From Ilyomonas sp965277535 (lineage in GTDB: Bacteria > Bacteroidota > Bacteroidia > Chitinophagales > Chitinophagaceae): 64,000 bases of DNA. The position numbers and the translations under genes are program-made. The notes under the pieces are model-generated. The model did no database searches. It was not told where the DNA came from and saw nothing but the letters and a program-made list of their open reading frames with translations. Shown here piece by piece: positions 35,125-44,765 of the stretch (positions are counted from its first letter, which is position 1; every line of letters begins with the position of its first letter). The stretch is taken from positions 4,340,001 to 4,404,000 of the forward strand of contig OZ255825.1 of assembly GCA_965277535.1 (NCBI GenBank), given 5' to 3'.

Positions 35125-36048
35125 TCACAAATCATTCAGCCATTCCTCCACTTTCGCATATACTTCTTTATCGCTCATATTAATAGGCTGAAACGCTTGC
35201 CCTGTAAGGTTTTCATACAGTTCGATGTATCGTTGGCTAATGGTGGCCACCCATTCATCGCTCATGTAGGGAACGGTTTGTCCTTCCTTTCCCATAAAAT
35301 TGTTTTCGATAAGCCATTCCCGCACAAATTCTTTGCTCAACTGCTTTTGCCGTTCGCCACGCTGTTGACGTTCTTCAAAGCCGTCTGAATAAAAATATCG
35401 GGATGAATCGGGCGTATGAATTTCATCCATTAAGTAAATTTCATTCCCAATTTTACCAAACTCGTATTTCGTATCCACCAAAATTAAATGGCGCTTTGCC
35501 GCAAGCCCTTTTCCTCTTTCGAACAAGCGCAACGCATGCCTTTCTAACACATTCCATTCTTCTTCAGTAGCCAAACCTGTCTTTATAATTTCTTCTTTAG
35601 AAATGTCTTCATCATGTCCTTCCGATGCTTTGGTAGAAGGTGTAATGATAGGGTTTGGAAACGCATCATTTTCTTTCATTCCGTCGGGCATAGCAACGCC
35701 GCATAACGTTCGGCCGCCAGCATTATAGGTTCTCCACGCATGACCGGTGAGGTTACCGCGTACCACCACTTCAATTTTAAAAGGCACACATTTTTTGCCC
35801 ACAGCCGCCACAGGCGCAGGCGTTGCCAGTAACCAGTTGGAACAAATATCTTTTGTTTGTTGAAGCATGTATGCCGCAAGCTGATTGAGCACCTGACCTT
35901 TGTAAGGAATGGGCTTTGGCAGAATAACATCAAAAGCAGAAATGCGGTTGCTGGCAATCATCACCAATGTATTGTTGCCAATGGTGTAAACATCTCTTAC
36001 TTTGCCTTTATAAAATGCAGTTTGTGCAGGAAACGTGTGTGGTATCAT
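35125..36048 (-). CDS. purC: Phosphoribosylaminoimidazole-succinocarboxamide synthase
   Basis: 307 residues from the ATG at 36048 (MIPHTFPAQTAFYKGKVRDVY), supported by a promoter core just upstream; the longer frame to 36096 runs through the promoter. SAICAR-synthetase motifs: GKVRDVYTIGNNTLVMIASNRISAFDVILP, EVVVRGNLTGHAW, LILVDTKYEFG, LMDEIHTPDSSRY. Length typical of the long PurC form. It catalyses the eighth step of purine synthesis, joining aspartate to CAIR. Confidence 0.96.
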   Translation of the reverse strand: MIPHTFPAQTAFYKGKVRDVYTIGNNTLVMIASNRISAFDVILPKPIPYKGQVLNQLAAYMLQQTKDICSNWLLATPAPVAAVGKKCVPFKIEVVVRGNLTGHAWRTYNAGGRTLCGVAMPDGMKENDAFPNPIITPSTKASEGHDEDISKEEIIKTGLATEEEWNVLERHALRLFERGKGLAAKRHLILVDTKYEFGKIGNEIYLMDEIHTPDSSRYFYSDGFEERQQRGERQKQLSKEFVREWLIENNFMGKEGQTVPYMSDEWVATISQRYIELYENLTGQAFQPINMSDKEVYAKVEEWLNDL

Positions 36049-36052
36049 ACAA

Positions 36053-36084
36053 CAAAAATAGAAGAACAATTGTTTTATTTGCAA
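36053..36084 (-). promoter_or_regulatory. purC promoter (TTG, 21 bp, TATTTTTG)
   Basis: Minus strand: TTG at 36084-36082, 21-bp spacer, TATTTTTG at 36060-36053, only 4 bp before the ATG at 36048. Implies a leaderless or very short 5' leader and fixes the start codon. Confidence 0.55.
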
Positions 36085-36284
36085 CGATAAAACCATTTAT
36101 ATTTACTTATTGGAATCTGAGATGTGAGCTTTTTGTTTTACGTGTTATTTTCTTTGCCATTTTTATTTTACAACACTTGCTTACCAATTAAAATATTTTA
36201 ATAAATAAAAATACTCTTACTTTTTTTTCTATCAATTCAACATAACTCTCTTTCTTTACTAAATCATCTAAACAAAGCTATTGT

Positions 36285-39149
36285 ATGAGAACTTCTGTTG
36301 TTTGTTTTCTCCTCATTCTATTCGCCTTCACTGCACAAGCACAAATCAATGTTGTGATTTCAGGTAGTGTAAAAAATGCTTCAACAGGCGAACCGGTAAC
36401 ATCGGCTTCTGTGCTGATAAAAAGCAGCAATGCAACCGGAACTTTTACTGACGAAAAAGGCAATTTTAGATTATCGGCAAAACAAAATCCTCCCTTTACT
36501 CTAGTGATTTCGTCTGTTGGTTTTGCATCGCAGGAAGTTAGGGTTAGCAATGCAGAAGAACCTGTAAGCATAAGTCTTCAAATAGCTTATGTGCTGGGGC
36601 AGGAAGTGGTAGTATCTGCCACGCGTACACCGGAACGCATATTAGAATCGCCGGTAACCATTCAGCGGGTAAGTGCTGCCAGCATCGCTGCATCGCCGGC
36701 ATCAACTTATTATGATGTGATTGGCAATTTAAACGGAGTTGATTTAACTACATCAAGCTTAACTTTTAAAACGCCCAGTACACGCGGTTTTAATGCAAGC
36801 GGTAACACCCGTTTTAACCAGTTGGTGGATGGTATGGACAACCAGGCGCCGGGCTTAAACTTTGCCGTTGGTTCTATTGTTGGCCCTACTGAACTGGATG
36901 TTGACAACATGGAATTGTTAAATGGCGCTTCATCAGCATTATACGGTCCCGGCGGCATGAACGGAACGTTACTGATTTCGAGCAAAGACCCCTTCAAATA
37001 CCAGGGCTTGAGCGTACAGATAAAAGGGGGAGTAAATCACATTAACGATTACAGCAGAAGTGCATCGCCTTATTACGATTTTGCTTTGCGTTTTGGTAAG
37101 AAAATAGGTGACAGGTTTGCGTTTAAATTATCGGGTGAATACTTTGAAGCAAAGGATTGGTTAGCAAGAGATACGAGCAACTATCTGCAAAGTGCAAGCA
37201 GCCCCGGCAAAGCAATACCTGGAACCCGTTTGAGCGATGCGAACTATAATGGCGTAAACGTTTATGGCGATGAAACATCGGTAAATATTAAGCCGTTTTT
37301 ACAAGGCGTGGCTGCCATGGATCAAACTGGTTTTGCTAAAACCATTCTGGCGCCTTACCTTAACTCTTCCACTTATGTTTCGCGCACGGGTTATAAGGAA
37401 AGCGATGTGATTGATCCTACAACCCGTAACATTAAAGGCAGTGGCGGTTTGTATTACATGATTTCGCCCAATACCGAACTATCATTTCTCGCCAATCTGG
37501 GTTATGGAAATTCTGTTTATACTGGCAGCGACAGATATTCGCTTAAGAACTTTATGATTTCACAATACAAACTGGAAGCCCGAAGCAAGAACTGGTTTTT
37601 GCGCGCCTATACAACACAGGAAGACGCAGGACAATCGTTCAATGCAACGGTAACGATGCAGTTGGTGAACGAAGCCTGGAAACCGAGCTACAATCCTGCC
37701 AATGCGGCGGCAAGCTGGTATCCACAATTTGCAGGTGCGTTTGCTCAGGGCGCAGTAGCCACTTTTACGCAAGCTTACCAACAGGCCTATGGTGCCAATG
37801 GCGGTAATGCTGCCGCGGCGGCTGCTACCGCGCAACAAGTAATGATAGCAAATACGCAAAACTTTTTGAATGGTGCACGAGGATATGCTGATGCAGGAAG
37901 ACCGGCTGCCGGCTCTTCCACTTTCAAAAGCTTGTTTGATGCCGTTCGCTCAAAGCCAATACCAGCGGGCGGTTTGTTTGTTGACCATACAGCTTTATAC
38001 ATGATAGAAGGTCAATACGATTTAACCAGTTTATTAAATATTGATTCAACAAAACGCCGCACCGATGTTTTGATTGGCGGTAATTTCAAACGATATGAAC
38101 TGAATTCAAAAGGCACTTTATTCATTGATACAGCAGGCAAAATTCCTATCAATGAATACGGTGTTTATCTTCAGTTACAACAGCGCTTGTTTAACGATGT
38201 ACTAAAGCTTACCGCATCGGGCAGATATGATAAAAATGAAAACTTCAAAGGCAATTTTACACCGCGTATTTCGGCTGTAATATCAGTTGCAAAAGATCAT
38301 AACATTCGCTTGTCGTATCAAACTGCCTATCGTTTTCCCACAACACAACAGCAATACATCAATTTAAATATTGGCGGCGGCACACGATTGATTGGCGGCC
38401 TGCCCCTTTTCAGAACGCTTTATAATTTTAATACCAATCCTATTTATACTTTGGATAGCTATGGAGCTTTTGCACAAACCGGCGATCCAACAAAACTTGT
38501 TATTCAGCAGCTGGGAGAATTTAAACCTGAAACCTGTTCATCTTATGAAATCGGCTATAAAGGTTTGATAGCAAACAAACTGTTGATTGATGTATACGGA
38601 TATTATTCTGAGTACAAAAACTTCTTAGGAAGAGTGATTGCCTTGCAATCTTCTACTACTGCCTACGATTCAGCAGGTCTTGTCAATCCAAATAAATATT
38701 CCATTGCGCTTAACAGCAGTGGAAAAATAAAAACACAAGGCTGGGGCTTATCGGTGCAATACTTGTTGCCGCATAACTTCAACATCAATGCTAACTTATA
38801 TTCTGATGTTTTAAAAGATGCATCTACAACATTCATTACAGGTTTTAATACGCCAAAATATCGCGCCAACATTGGGTTTGGAAACACCGGATTTTTGGGC
38901 AAAAACGCATTTGGTTTTAATGTAGTGTATCGCTGGCAGGATGCGTTTTATTATGAAGGCGATTTTGTATCAGGCAACGTAGCTGCATTTAGCACGCTCG
39001 ACGCGCAGCTTACCTACAAGCTTTCGCAAAGCAAAGTGTTGATTAAGCTGGGTGCAACCAATCTTACCAATCATTATTACATGAATGCTTTTGGCAATCC
39101 TTCGGTGGGCGGCTTGTATTATGTTAGCGCGACGCTGAATATTTTGTAA
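36285..39149 (+). CDS. TonB-dependent receptor with CarboxypepD-reg N-terminal domain
   Basis: 954 residues. Signal peptide (to AQA), then a carboxypeptidase-D regulatory-like domain (residues 23-105: INVVISGSVKNASTGEPVTSASV... FTDEKGNFRLSAK), then the plug (VVVSATRTPERILESPVTIQRVS ... VDGMDNQAPGLNFAVGSIVGPTELDVDNMELLNGASSALYGPGGMNG) and a 22-strand barrel to an aromatic end. The plug phrase 'ELLNGASSALYG' is usual for the family. No SusD gene adjacent; substrate unknown. The divergent gap to purC (36097-36284) has no visible gene. Confidence 0.93.
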   Translation: MRTSVVCFLLILFAFTAQAQINVVISGSVKNASTGEPVTSASVLIKSSNATGTFTDEKGNFRLSAKQNPPFTLVISSVGFASQEVRVSNAEEPVSISLQIAYVLGQEVVVSATRTPERILESPVTIQRVSAASIAASPASTYYDVIGNLNGVDLTTSSLTFKTPSTRGFNASGNTRFNQLVDGMDNQAPGLNFAVGSIVGPTELDVDNMELLNGASSALYGPGGMNGTLLISSKDPFKYQGLSVQIKGGVNHINDYSRSASPYYDFALRFGKKIGDRFAFKLSGEYFEAKDWLARDTSNYLQSASSPGKAIPGTRLSDANYNGVNVYGDETSVNIKPFLQGVAAMDQTGFAKTILAPYLNSSTYVSRTGYKESDVIDPTTRNIKGSGGLYYMISPNTELSFLANLGYGNSVYTGSDRYSLKNFMISQYKLEARSKNWFLRAYTTQEDAGQSFNATVTMQLVNEAWKPSYNPANAAASWYPQFAGAFAQGAVATFTQAYQQAYGANGGNAAAAAATAQQVMIANTQNFLNGARGYADAGRPAAGSSTFKSLFDAVRSKPIPAGGLFVDHTALYMIEGQYDLTSLLNIDSTKRRTDVLIGGNFKRYELNSKGTLFIDTAGKIPINEYGVYLQLQQRLFNDVLKLTASGRYDKNENFKGNFTPRISAVISVAKDHNIRLSYQTAYRFPTTQQQYINLNIGGGTRLIGGLPLFRTLYNFNTNPIYTLDSYGAFAQTGDPTKLVIQQLGEFKPETCSSYEIGYKGLIANKLLIDVYGYYSEYKNFLGRVIALQSSTTAYDSAGLVNPNKYSIALNSSGKIKTQGWGLSVQYLLPHNFNINANLYSDVLKDASTTFITGFNTPKYRANIGFGNTGFLGKNAFGFNVVYRWQDAFYYEGDFVSGNVAAFSTLDAQLTYKLSQSKVLIKLGATNLTNHYYMNAFGNPSVGGLYYVSATLNIL

Positions 39150-39247
39150 AATTTTTTGTGCAAAAACAAAAGCTCTTTCGATATAAGCATTTCGTCAGAA
39201 ACAATTGATAGTAATCAAAGCTATCATTCCGTTGTTCCAAGAAGTCT

Positions 39248-39282
39248 AAAAGTTCCGAACCTTTGAAATGTTCGGAACTTTT
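39248..39282. terminator. Bidirectional hairpin terminator
   Basis: 13-bp perfect stem (39248-39260 with 39270-39282), 9-nt loop, ending in T/A runs on both strands, between the convergent TonB receptor and photolyase genes. Confidence 0.8.
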
Positions 39283-39371
39283 ACATGACTGAATTAAGTA
39301 AAGATAAATTTGATGATATACTTAAGCTGAAGAAGCTTTTGGTTTTGCACAAACTCTTTTACCTGCTCATT

Positions 39372-40889
39372 TTAAAGCTGTTCATTCTCTTCATTCCAAT
39401 CATCCAATTGCTGTAAAAAAGAATCTGCCTTTGTAAAGTGCTGTTGTTTTGTTTTTGCATCCATTTTATCCAGCATTTTTAATAAAAAAGAAAGGCGTGG
39501 GTTGCTTTCAAAGAATTGCCGTTGCTTGTGCATGAACCGCCAGAACAAGCCATCCCATACCAACTGCCATTCGCCCTTTTTGTAATCGCCCATTTTTTGT
39601 AAATAATTGCTGCCGCTGATGTAAGGCTTCGTCATCATCAATCCTCCATCGGCAAACTGCGTAACGCCATACGTGTTGGGCACCATCACCCAATCGTAAC
39701 TATCCACATACATTTCCATAAACCATTTGTACACTTCATGCGGGTTGAACTCGCACAACAACATAAAATTGCCCATCACCATCAACCGCTCAATATGATG
39801 CGTGTAGCCGCACTGCAATAATTTTTTTATGACGTTATCAACCGGCTCGATGCCTGTTTCACCTGTCCAGAACTGTGGTGGAATTTTTCTCTTAAAATTC
39901 CAAAAATTCTTTGTGCGTTGTTTTCTGCCTTCACGTTCATAAATCAAATGCACGTACTCGCGCCAGCCAATCAATTGGCGAATAAAACCCTCAAGGGCAG
40001 CAATGTGTATTTTATATTCGGCGGCAACCTGCAAAGCTTTTTTAATTACAACATCAGGCGTTATCAAGCCAATATTCAGCAGGGGCGATAACTGGCTATG
40101 AAACAAAATGTTTTCGCCTTTTACGATAGCATCTTCATACACACCAAAATGTGAAAAACGATGTTGTAAAAATTGATCGAGCCAACTTTCAGCTTCTTCA
40201 AACGTGGTTGCATACGCCGCTTTTTGATGCTGCAAAATGCAATGAATGTTTCCATAGTTGTTTGGAAAATTCTTTTCAATATATTCTTTGGCTTCTGCTA
40301 CCCATTTGTTTTCTTCAGGAAAAGAATACGATGGCAAAATGCCATTTTTTGGAAACCGTTTGCGGTTGGCTTCATCGTGGCTCCATTTGCCGCCTTCAGG
40401 CTTGTTGTCAGGCGTTAACAGCAACTTTTGCTCTTTTCGTTGTTGAATGTAAAAATTGGTTTGATGATAGCCGTTCGTTGCAAAATAAGCGTTCCACTCT
40501 TTTGCATCATTTAAAAACATGGGCGTTGGATAGTCGTAAATGTTTATGCCGGCAGTGCTGGAGGCCTTATTCAGCCTGCGTTTCAGCCAATCATCAGTTA
40601 CATCTGCAAGGTGCACAGCTCCGCAATTGTACTGGCAAAGCCACGCTATTAGTTTTCTAACATCGGCTCTTTCATCGTTGGCTTCAATGTATGTTACCGT
40701 ATGTTTTTTCTTTTGCAGCCATTCTTTATAAAAACGCATTGATGCCCGATGCAAAATGAGTTTTTGTTTATGAAAATTTAGCTCTGAAAAAAACAAACGT
40801 TCTTCAATTAAAATAACATGACACGCCTTCTGCAATGCAGGATGATGTTGAAACAACTGATGAGGAAAAATAAGAACAACTGATTGCAT
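39372..40889 (-). CDS. Cryptochrome/photolyase family protein (FeS-BCP-like, cluster cysteines absent)
   Basis: 505 residues. The N-terminal part matches the short Rossmann-like domain of the prokaryotic FeS-containing cryptochrome/photolyase group (SVVLIFPHQLFQHHPAL..., VHLADVTDDWLKRRL). The C-terminal FAD-binding helical domain is clear (REYVHLIYERE, CGYTHHIERLMVMGNFMLLCEFNPHEVYKWFMEMYVDSYDWVMVPN). Between SGSNYLQKMGDY and LFWRFMHK, where FeS-BCP enzymes have a CxxC...C cluster, this protein has none of those cysteines (KKGEWQLVWDG). So either a (6-4) repair enzyme or a photoreceptor lacking the [4Fe-4S] cluster. Confidence 0.85.
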   Translation of the reverse strand: MQSVVLIFPHQLFQHHPALQKACHVILIEERLFFSELNFHKQKLILHRASMRFYKEWLQKKKHTVTYIEANDERADVRKLIAWLCQYNCGAVHLADVTDDWLKRRLNKASSTAGINIYDYPTPMFLNDAKEWNAYFATNGYHQTNFYIQQRKEQKLLLTPDNKPEGGKWSHDEANRKRFPKNGILPSYSFPEENKWVAEAKEYIEKNFPNNYGNIHCILQHQKAAYATTFEEAESWLDQFLQHRFSHFGVYEDAIVKGENILFHSQLSPLLNIGLITPDVVIKKALQVAAEYKIHIAALEGFIRQLIGWREYVHLIYEREGRKQRTKNFWNFKRKIPPQFWTGETGIEPVDNVIKKLLQCGYTHHIERLMVMGNFMLLCEFNPHEVYKWFMEMYVDSYDWVMVPNTYGVTQFADGGLMMTKPYISGSNYLQKMGDYKKGEWQLVWDGLFWRFMHKQRQFFESNPRLSFLLKMLDKMDAKTKQQHFTKADSFLQQLDDWNEENEQL

Positions 40890-41075
40890 AATTCAAATGA
40901 GCAACTTACAATTATAAGCCGTTATTTTTAACTGCAAAATAGGGCAAGGATGATAATATGAGTATGCAATTTTTACTCGTCAGATGCTTGAATTTTGAAC
41001 CAACCACTTATCTTCTTCAAGAGGCGTACTTATTTGCCAATCCTTACCGATATTCGCATAACGAACCCGCGCGTT

Positions 41076-42278
41076 ATGGAATTATCTTTCGACAATACGA
41101 AGGTTGCTTTTGCTTACAAAAATGATAAGGAATTAAAGAGTGGCCGCTTTTTATTCAGCACTATGAATTATCCAATGTTTTCGGCAGTGGGAGTGAGGCT
41201 TACGCCCTTTTTGATGAAAACGGGGTTGCCTATTAACGGCATTATCCGTAACACCATTTTTAAACAATTTGTGGGCGGTGAAACGCTGGCTCAAACCGCA
41301 GATGTGGCACGTAGGCTCGACGAATATCATGTGAAAGTAATACTCGATTATGGTGTGGAAGGCAAGGAAGGAGAGGCTAATTTTGAGGAAGCAATGCAAC
41401 AATTTATAAGGGTGGTTGATTATGCTGCTTCGCAAAAAAATATTCCGTTTATCAGTGTAAAAGTTACGGGCTTGGCCAGGTTTGGCTTGTTGGAAGATCT
41501 AAACGAAGCACCGCGTTTGCGCAGTGGCATTCATGACAATGAAGCACAGAAGGAAGAATGGGCAAAAGTAAAAGAACGGGCGTACCGCATTTGCGAAGAA
41601 GCTTCTATCAAAGGCATTGGCGTGTTGATAGATGCGGAGGAAAGCTGGATTCAAGACCCCATTGACAGGCTTACGATTGAAATGATGGAAGTGTTTAATA
41701 AAGAAAAAGCTATTGTGTACAACACCATTCAATTGTACCGGCACGATAGACTTTCATTTATGAAATTATCACACCGTATTGCGAAAGAAAAAGGATTTAT
41801 TTTAGGTGTGAAGCTGGTGCGCGGTGCTTACATGGAGAAGGAGCGGGCACGGGCTGTGCAAAAGCGCTATCCATCGCCGATACAAAAAGATAAATCGTTT
41901 ACTGATGGTGATTATAATGAAGCGGTTGAATATTGCATTAATAACATTGATTCCATTGCAGCCATTGTTGCTACGCACAACGAATACAGCAATCTTCACG
42001 CAGCCGAACTGATGGACAGTAAGGGCATTCCGCACGAGCACCCGCATGTTCATTTTTCGCAATTGTATGGCATGAGTGATAACATCACTTTTAACCTAGC
42101 CAAAGCAGGCTATTCGGTCAGCAAGTATGTGCCCTTTGGTCCGATACGCGATGTGATTCCGTATCTCATGCGCCGCGCGCAGGAAAATAGCAGCATGAAC
42201 GGGCAAACAAACAGAGAGCTAATGCTAATCAGCAAGGAATTGAAGCGGAGGAAGGAAAAGGAGGCCCCCAGCCCCTGA
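41076..42278 (+). CDS. Proline dehydrogenase family protein
   Basis: 400 residues from the ATG at 41076 (MELSFDNTK); an in-frame TTG at 40995 is less likely. The FAD-binding TIM-barrel motifs are present: KVILDYGVEGKEGE, KVTGLARFGLLE, GVLIDAEESWIQDPID, IVYNTIQLYRHDRL, GVKLVRGAYMEKERARA, ATHNEYS and the C-terminal YVPFGPIRDVIPYLMRRAQENSS, ligands of the PutA/PRODH active site. It oxidises proline to pyrroline-5-carboxylate; the P5C dehydrogenase is not encoded nearby. The last residues (APSP) and stop come from the left arm of a palindromic element. Confidence 0.93.
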   Translation: MELSFDNTKVAFAYKNDKELKSGRFLFSTMNYPMFSAVGVRLTPFLMKTGLPINGIIRNTIFKQFVGGETLAQTADVARRLDEYHVKVILDYGVEGKEGEANFEEAMQQFIRVVDYAASQKNIPFISVKVTGLARFGLLEDLNEAPRLRSGIHDNEAQKEEWAKVKERAYRICEEASIKGIGVLIDAEESWIQDPIDRLTIEMMEVFNKEKAIVYNTIQLYRHDRLSFMKLSHRIAKEKGFILGVKLVRGAYMEKERARAVQKRYPSPIQKDKSFTDGDYNEAVEYCINNIDSIAAIVATHNEYSNLHAAELMDSKGIPHEHPHVHFSQLYGMSDNITFNLAKAGYSVSKYVPFGPIRDVIPYLMRRAQENSSMNGQTNRELMLISKELKRRKEKEAPSP

Positions 42279-42375
42279 AGGGGAGTTTGGGAGCAACGTA
42301 AGTTTTTTGAATTGGCTTTTATGAAAATGACTTTTAGTAATCGTGTTTTAAAACTCCCCTTCAGGGGCTGGGGGC
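42264..42375. repeat. 112-bp MITE/REP-like element with 25-bp perfect inverted arms
   Basis: Arms 42264-42288 and 42351-42375 are exact inverted copies (GC-rich, containing CCCCTGAAGGGG). The left arm supplies the last four codons and the TGA of the proline dehydrogenase gene; the right arm ends 4 bp before the thyA ATG. The unpaired centre is AT-rich. Confidence 0.8.
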
Positions 42376-42379
42376 ATCT

Positions 42380-43174
42380 ATGCAACAATACCATCAATTA
42401 CTGCAGCATATTTTAGAAAACGGCGCAACAAAAACCGACCGCACCGGAACCGGAACCATCTCTTGTTTTGGCTACCAGATGCGCTTTGATTTAAGCAAAG
42501 GCTTTCCATTGGTAACCACAAAAAAGCTGCATATCAAAAGCATTATTTATGAGCTTCTTTGGTTTTTGCAGGGCGATACAAATATTAAATATTTAACCGA
42601 CCACAATGTAAGTATCTGGAACGAATGGGCTGATGAAAAGGGCGATTTAGGGCCGGTATATGGCAAGCAATGGCGAAGTTGGGAAGGTGCCGAGGGAACT
42701 ACAATTGACCAAATCAGCGAAGCGATAAAATTAATACAACACTCACCCGACAGCCGCCGCATTTTGGTGAGCGCATGGAATGTTGCCGACCTGCCAAAGA
42801 TGGCGTTGATGCCTTGTCACGCCCTGTTTCAGTTTTATGTAGCGGATGGAGAATTAAGTTGCCAGTTGTACCAGCGCAGTGCAGATGTGTTTTTGGGTGT
42901 ACCGTTCAATATTGCTTCGTATGCTTTGCTTACGATGATGATGGCGCAGGTTTGTCATTTGAAATTGGGCGATTTTGTTCACACATTTGGCGATGTGCAT
43001 CTATATAGCAATCACATTGAGCAGGCGAAATTGCAATTGACACGCGAATCTTATCCACTGCCCTCCATGAAAATCAATCCGGCTGTAAATGATATTTTCT
43101 CTTTTCAGTTTGAAGATTTTGCATTGGAAAACTATCAGTTTCATCCTCACATTAAAGCGCCTGTGGCAGTGTGA
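42380..43174 (+). CDS. thyA: Thymidylate synthase
   Basis: 264 residues, the usual length for ThyA. Conserved features: DRTGTGTISCFGYQMRFDL, catalytic Cys146 in LMPCHALFQFYV, YQRSADVFLGVPFNIASYALLTMM, and DVHLYSNHIEQA. It makes dTMP from dUMP with methylene-tetrahydrofolate, yielding dihydrofolate, which the folA product 118 bp downstream reduces. The pair is a standard folate-cycle unit. Confidence 0.97.
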   Translation: MQQYHQLLQHILENGATKTDRTGTGTISCFGYQMRFDLSKGFPLVTTKKLHIKSIIYELLWFLQGDTNIKYLTDHNVSIWNEWADEKGDLGPVYGKQWRSWEGAEGTTIDQISEAIKLIQHSPDSRRILVSAWNVADLPKMALMPCHALFQFYVADGELSCQLYQRSADVFLGVPFNIASYALLTMMMAQVCHLKLGDFVHTFGDVHLYSNHIEQAKLQLTRESYPLPSMKINPAVNDIFSFQFEDFALENYQFHPHIKAPVAV

Positions 43175-43179
43175 GTTTA

Positions 43180-43252
43180 TGTACGATGTGAGATGTACAA
43201 AGCGCGATGTCATCATCATTTAATATCGCTGTAAAACATCTCACATCGTACA
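43180..43252. repeat. 17-bp perfect inverted repeat in the thyA-folA gap
   Basis: TGTACGATGTGAGATGT at 43180-43196 and its inverse at 43236-43252. Further partial copies of the CACATCGTA core follow to 43275. No T-run, so not an obvious terminator. Confidence 0.75.
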
Positions 43253-43291
43253 TCATACATTTCACATCGTATCACATCTAACATTGTAAAT

Positions 43292-43792
43292 ATGAAGATT
43301 TCCCTCGTTGTTGCGGCTGCTGAAAACAATGCTATTGGTAAGGAAAATCAAATGCTCTGGCATTTGCCAAACGACCTAAAATATTTTAAAAATATCACCT
43401 GGGGCTTACCTGTATTGATGGGAAGAAAAACATTTGATTCGTTCGGCGGTGGCAAGCCATTGCGGGGCAGAGCCAATATTATTCTAACAAGGAAAAAAAA
43501 TTATCATCCTGATGGGACTGTTGTTGTAAACAATTTAGATGATGCTTTTTTCTTTGTGAAAGAAGCTGATTATAATGAATTGATGGTAATAGGTGGCGGC
43601 GAAATTTATAACCTGATGATGGCCAAAGCTGATAGAATTTACATCACGCGCGTGCATCACAGTTTTACGAATGCCGATGCGTTTTTTCCTTCGATAGATG
43701 AAGCCAAATTGGTCCGAAAAAGCAAGCAGGATTTTCCGACCGATGAGAAACATAAGTTCGCTTACAGTTTTGAAGTATGGGAAAGAAAATAG
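43292..43792 (+). CDS. folA: Dihydrofolate reductase
   Basis: 166 residues with the DHFR motifs: SLVVAAAENNAIGKENQMLWHLPNDLKYFKNITWGLPVLMGRKTFDSFG (substrate/NADPH N-terminal part, Asp28-type acid as the D in LPNDLKYF) and MVIGGGEIYNLMMAKADRIYITRVH. Paired with thyA upstream; the ordinary dihydrofolate recycler in the folate cycle. An exact 13-mer copy of the iterated motif begins 6 bp after the stop. Confidence 0.96.
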   Translation: MKISLVVAAAENNAIGKENQMLWHLPNDLKYFKNITWGLPVLMGRKTFDSFGGGKPLRGRANIILTRKKNYHPDGTVVVNNLDDAFFFVKEADYNELMVIGGGEIYNLMMAKADRIYITRVHHSFTNADAFFPSIDEAKLVRKSKQDFPTDEKHKFAYSFEVWERK

Positions 43793-43870
43793 AGCCCTTT
43801 GTTTTTGCACAAATTTCACTACTCACAACTCATCATTCACCATTCACTTTCATTTACTAACATTGCGCTT

Positions 43871-44668
43871 ATGTATGGTAAGCTGCAACTTGCATTCAAA
43901 TATTTACAGTATTGGTTAACGTCTTCTAACGGCAGAGGCCATGGCATTCATTCTCCGTTTGTGTTCCATTTTACAAAGGATGTGTTGAACGATAACCGCA
44001 GCTTTTATTGCTTTGAAACCATTGAAGCCTTGCGTGAAGAATTAAGGCAAAACCAAACGATGCTTACGATTGAAGATTTTGGTGCCGGCTCAAACTTTAC
44101 CAAGTTTAAACAACGCAGCGTTTCATCTATTGCAGCTTCAGCGTTGAAAACAAAAAAGTTTAGCCAGCTTCTGTTTAGAATGGTGAATTATTATCAACCC
44201 AAAACCATTTTGGAATTGGGCACTTCGCTTGGCATTACCACTTCTTACCTGGCTTGCGCTAAAAGCGATGCAAATGTGATAACGATGGAAGGCTCACATG
44301 CAATTGCGTCTGTTGCAAAACAAAACTTTGAGCAATTGGGAATACAAAACATACAATTGATTGAAGGCAATTTTGATGTTACGCTTCCTCCAATAACATC
44401 CGGTTTATCATCTCTTGATTTTGCTTTTGTAGATGGCAATCATCGCAAAGAACCAACGCTGGCTTACTTTCAACAATTGTTGCAAAAACAAAATGAACAT
44501 TCCATTTTTGTTTTTGATGATATTCATTGGAGTGAAGGAATGGAGGAAGCCTGGAACGAAATCAAATCGCACGCTGCCGTAACTGTAACCATTGATTTGT
44601 TTTTTATCGGGCTGATTTTTTTCAGGAAAGAAAACAAAGCGAAACAACACTTTGTGATTCGCTTTTAA
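43871..44668 (+). CDS. Class I SAM-dependent methyltransferase
   Basis: 265 residues from the ATG at 43871 (MYGKLQLAFKYLQYW); the open frame further upstream has no family character. The SAM-binding Rossmann motif is TILELGTSLGITTSYLACA with an acidic residue at the end of strand 2 (VITMEGSHAIASVA) and LDFAFVDGNHRKEPTL for motif III. O-methyltransferase-like (group 3) layout. An N-terminal HGIHSPFVFHF segment is typical of a Bacteroidota subgroup. Substrate unknown. Confidence 0.88.
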   Translation: MYGKLQLAFKYLQYWLTSSNGRGHGIHSPFVFHFTKDVLNDNRSFYCFETIEALREELRQNQTMLTIEDFGAGSNFTKFKQRSVSSIAASALKTKKFSQLLFRMVNYYQPKTILELGTSLGITTSYLACAKSDANVITMEGSHAIASVAKQNFEQLGIQNIQLIEGNFDVTLPPITSGLSSLDFAFVDGNHRKEPTLAYFQQLLQKQNEHSIFVFDDIHWSEGMEEAWNEIKSHAAVTVTIDLFFIGLIFFRKENKAKQHFVIRF

Positions 44669-44672
44669 ATTC

Positions 44673-44765
44673 TTTTGAACCACAAAGACACGAAGAGCAC
44701 AAAGTTCACAAAGGAAAGTAAAAGAAAACTTTGTGTAACTTCCTTTCTTCGAGACTTAGTGGTTC
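44673..44765. repeat. Imperfect inverted repeat of the 'ACCACAAAGACACGAAG' type
   Basis: GAACCACAAAGACACGAAG near the left end pairs with CTTCGAGACTTAGTGGTTC near the right end (15 of 19), with a further inner pair around CACAAAG/CTTTGTG. It fills the gap between convergent methyltransferase and sugar-cluster genes, and may act as a terminator. Confidence 0.6.

Noticed and set aside
34890..35135. Open frame of KSQITNH heptads on the minus strand
   Set aside because: Produced by translating the 7-bp tandem array; no start or promoter and no non-repeat domain.
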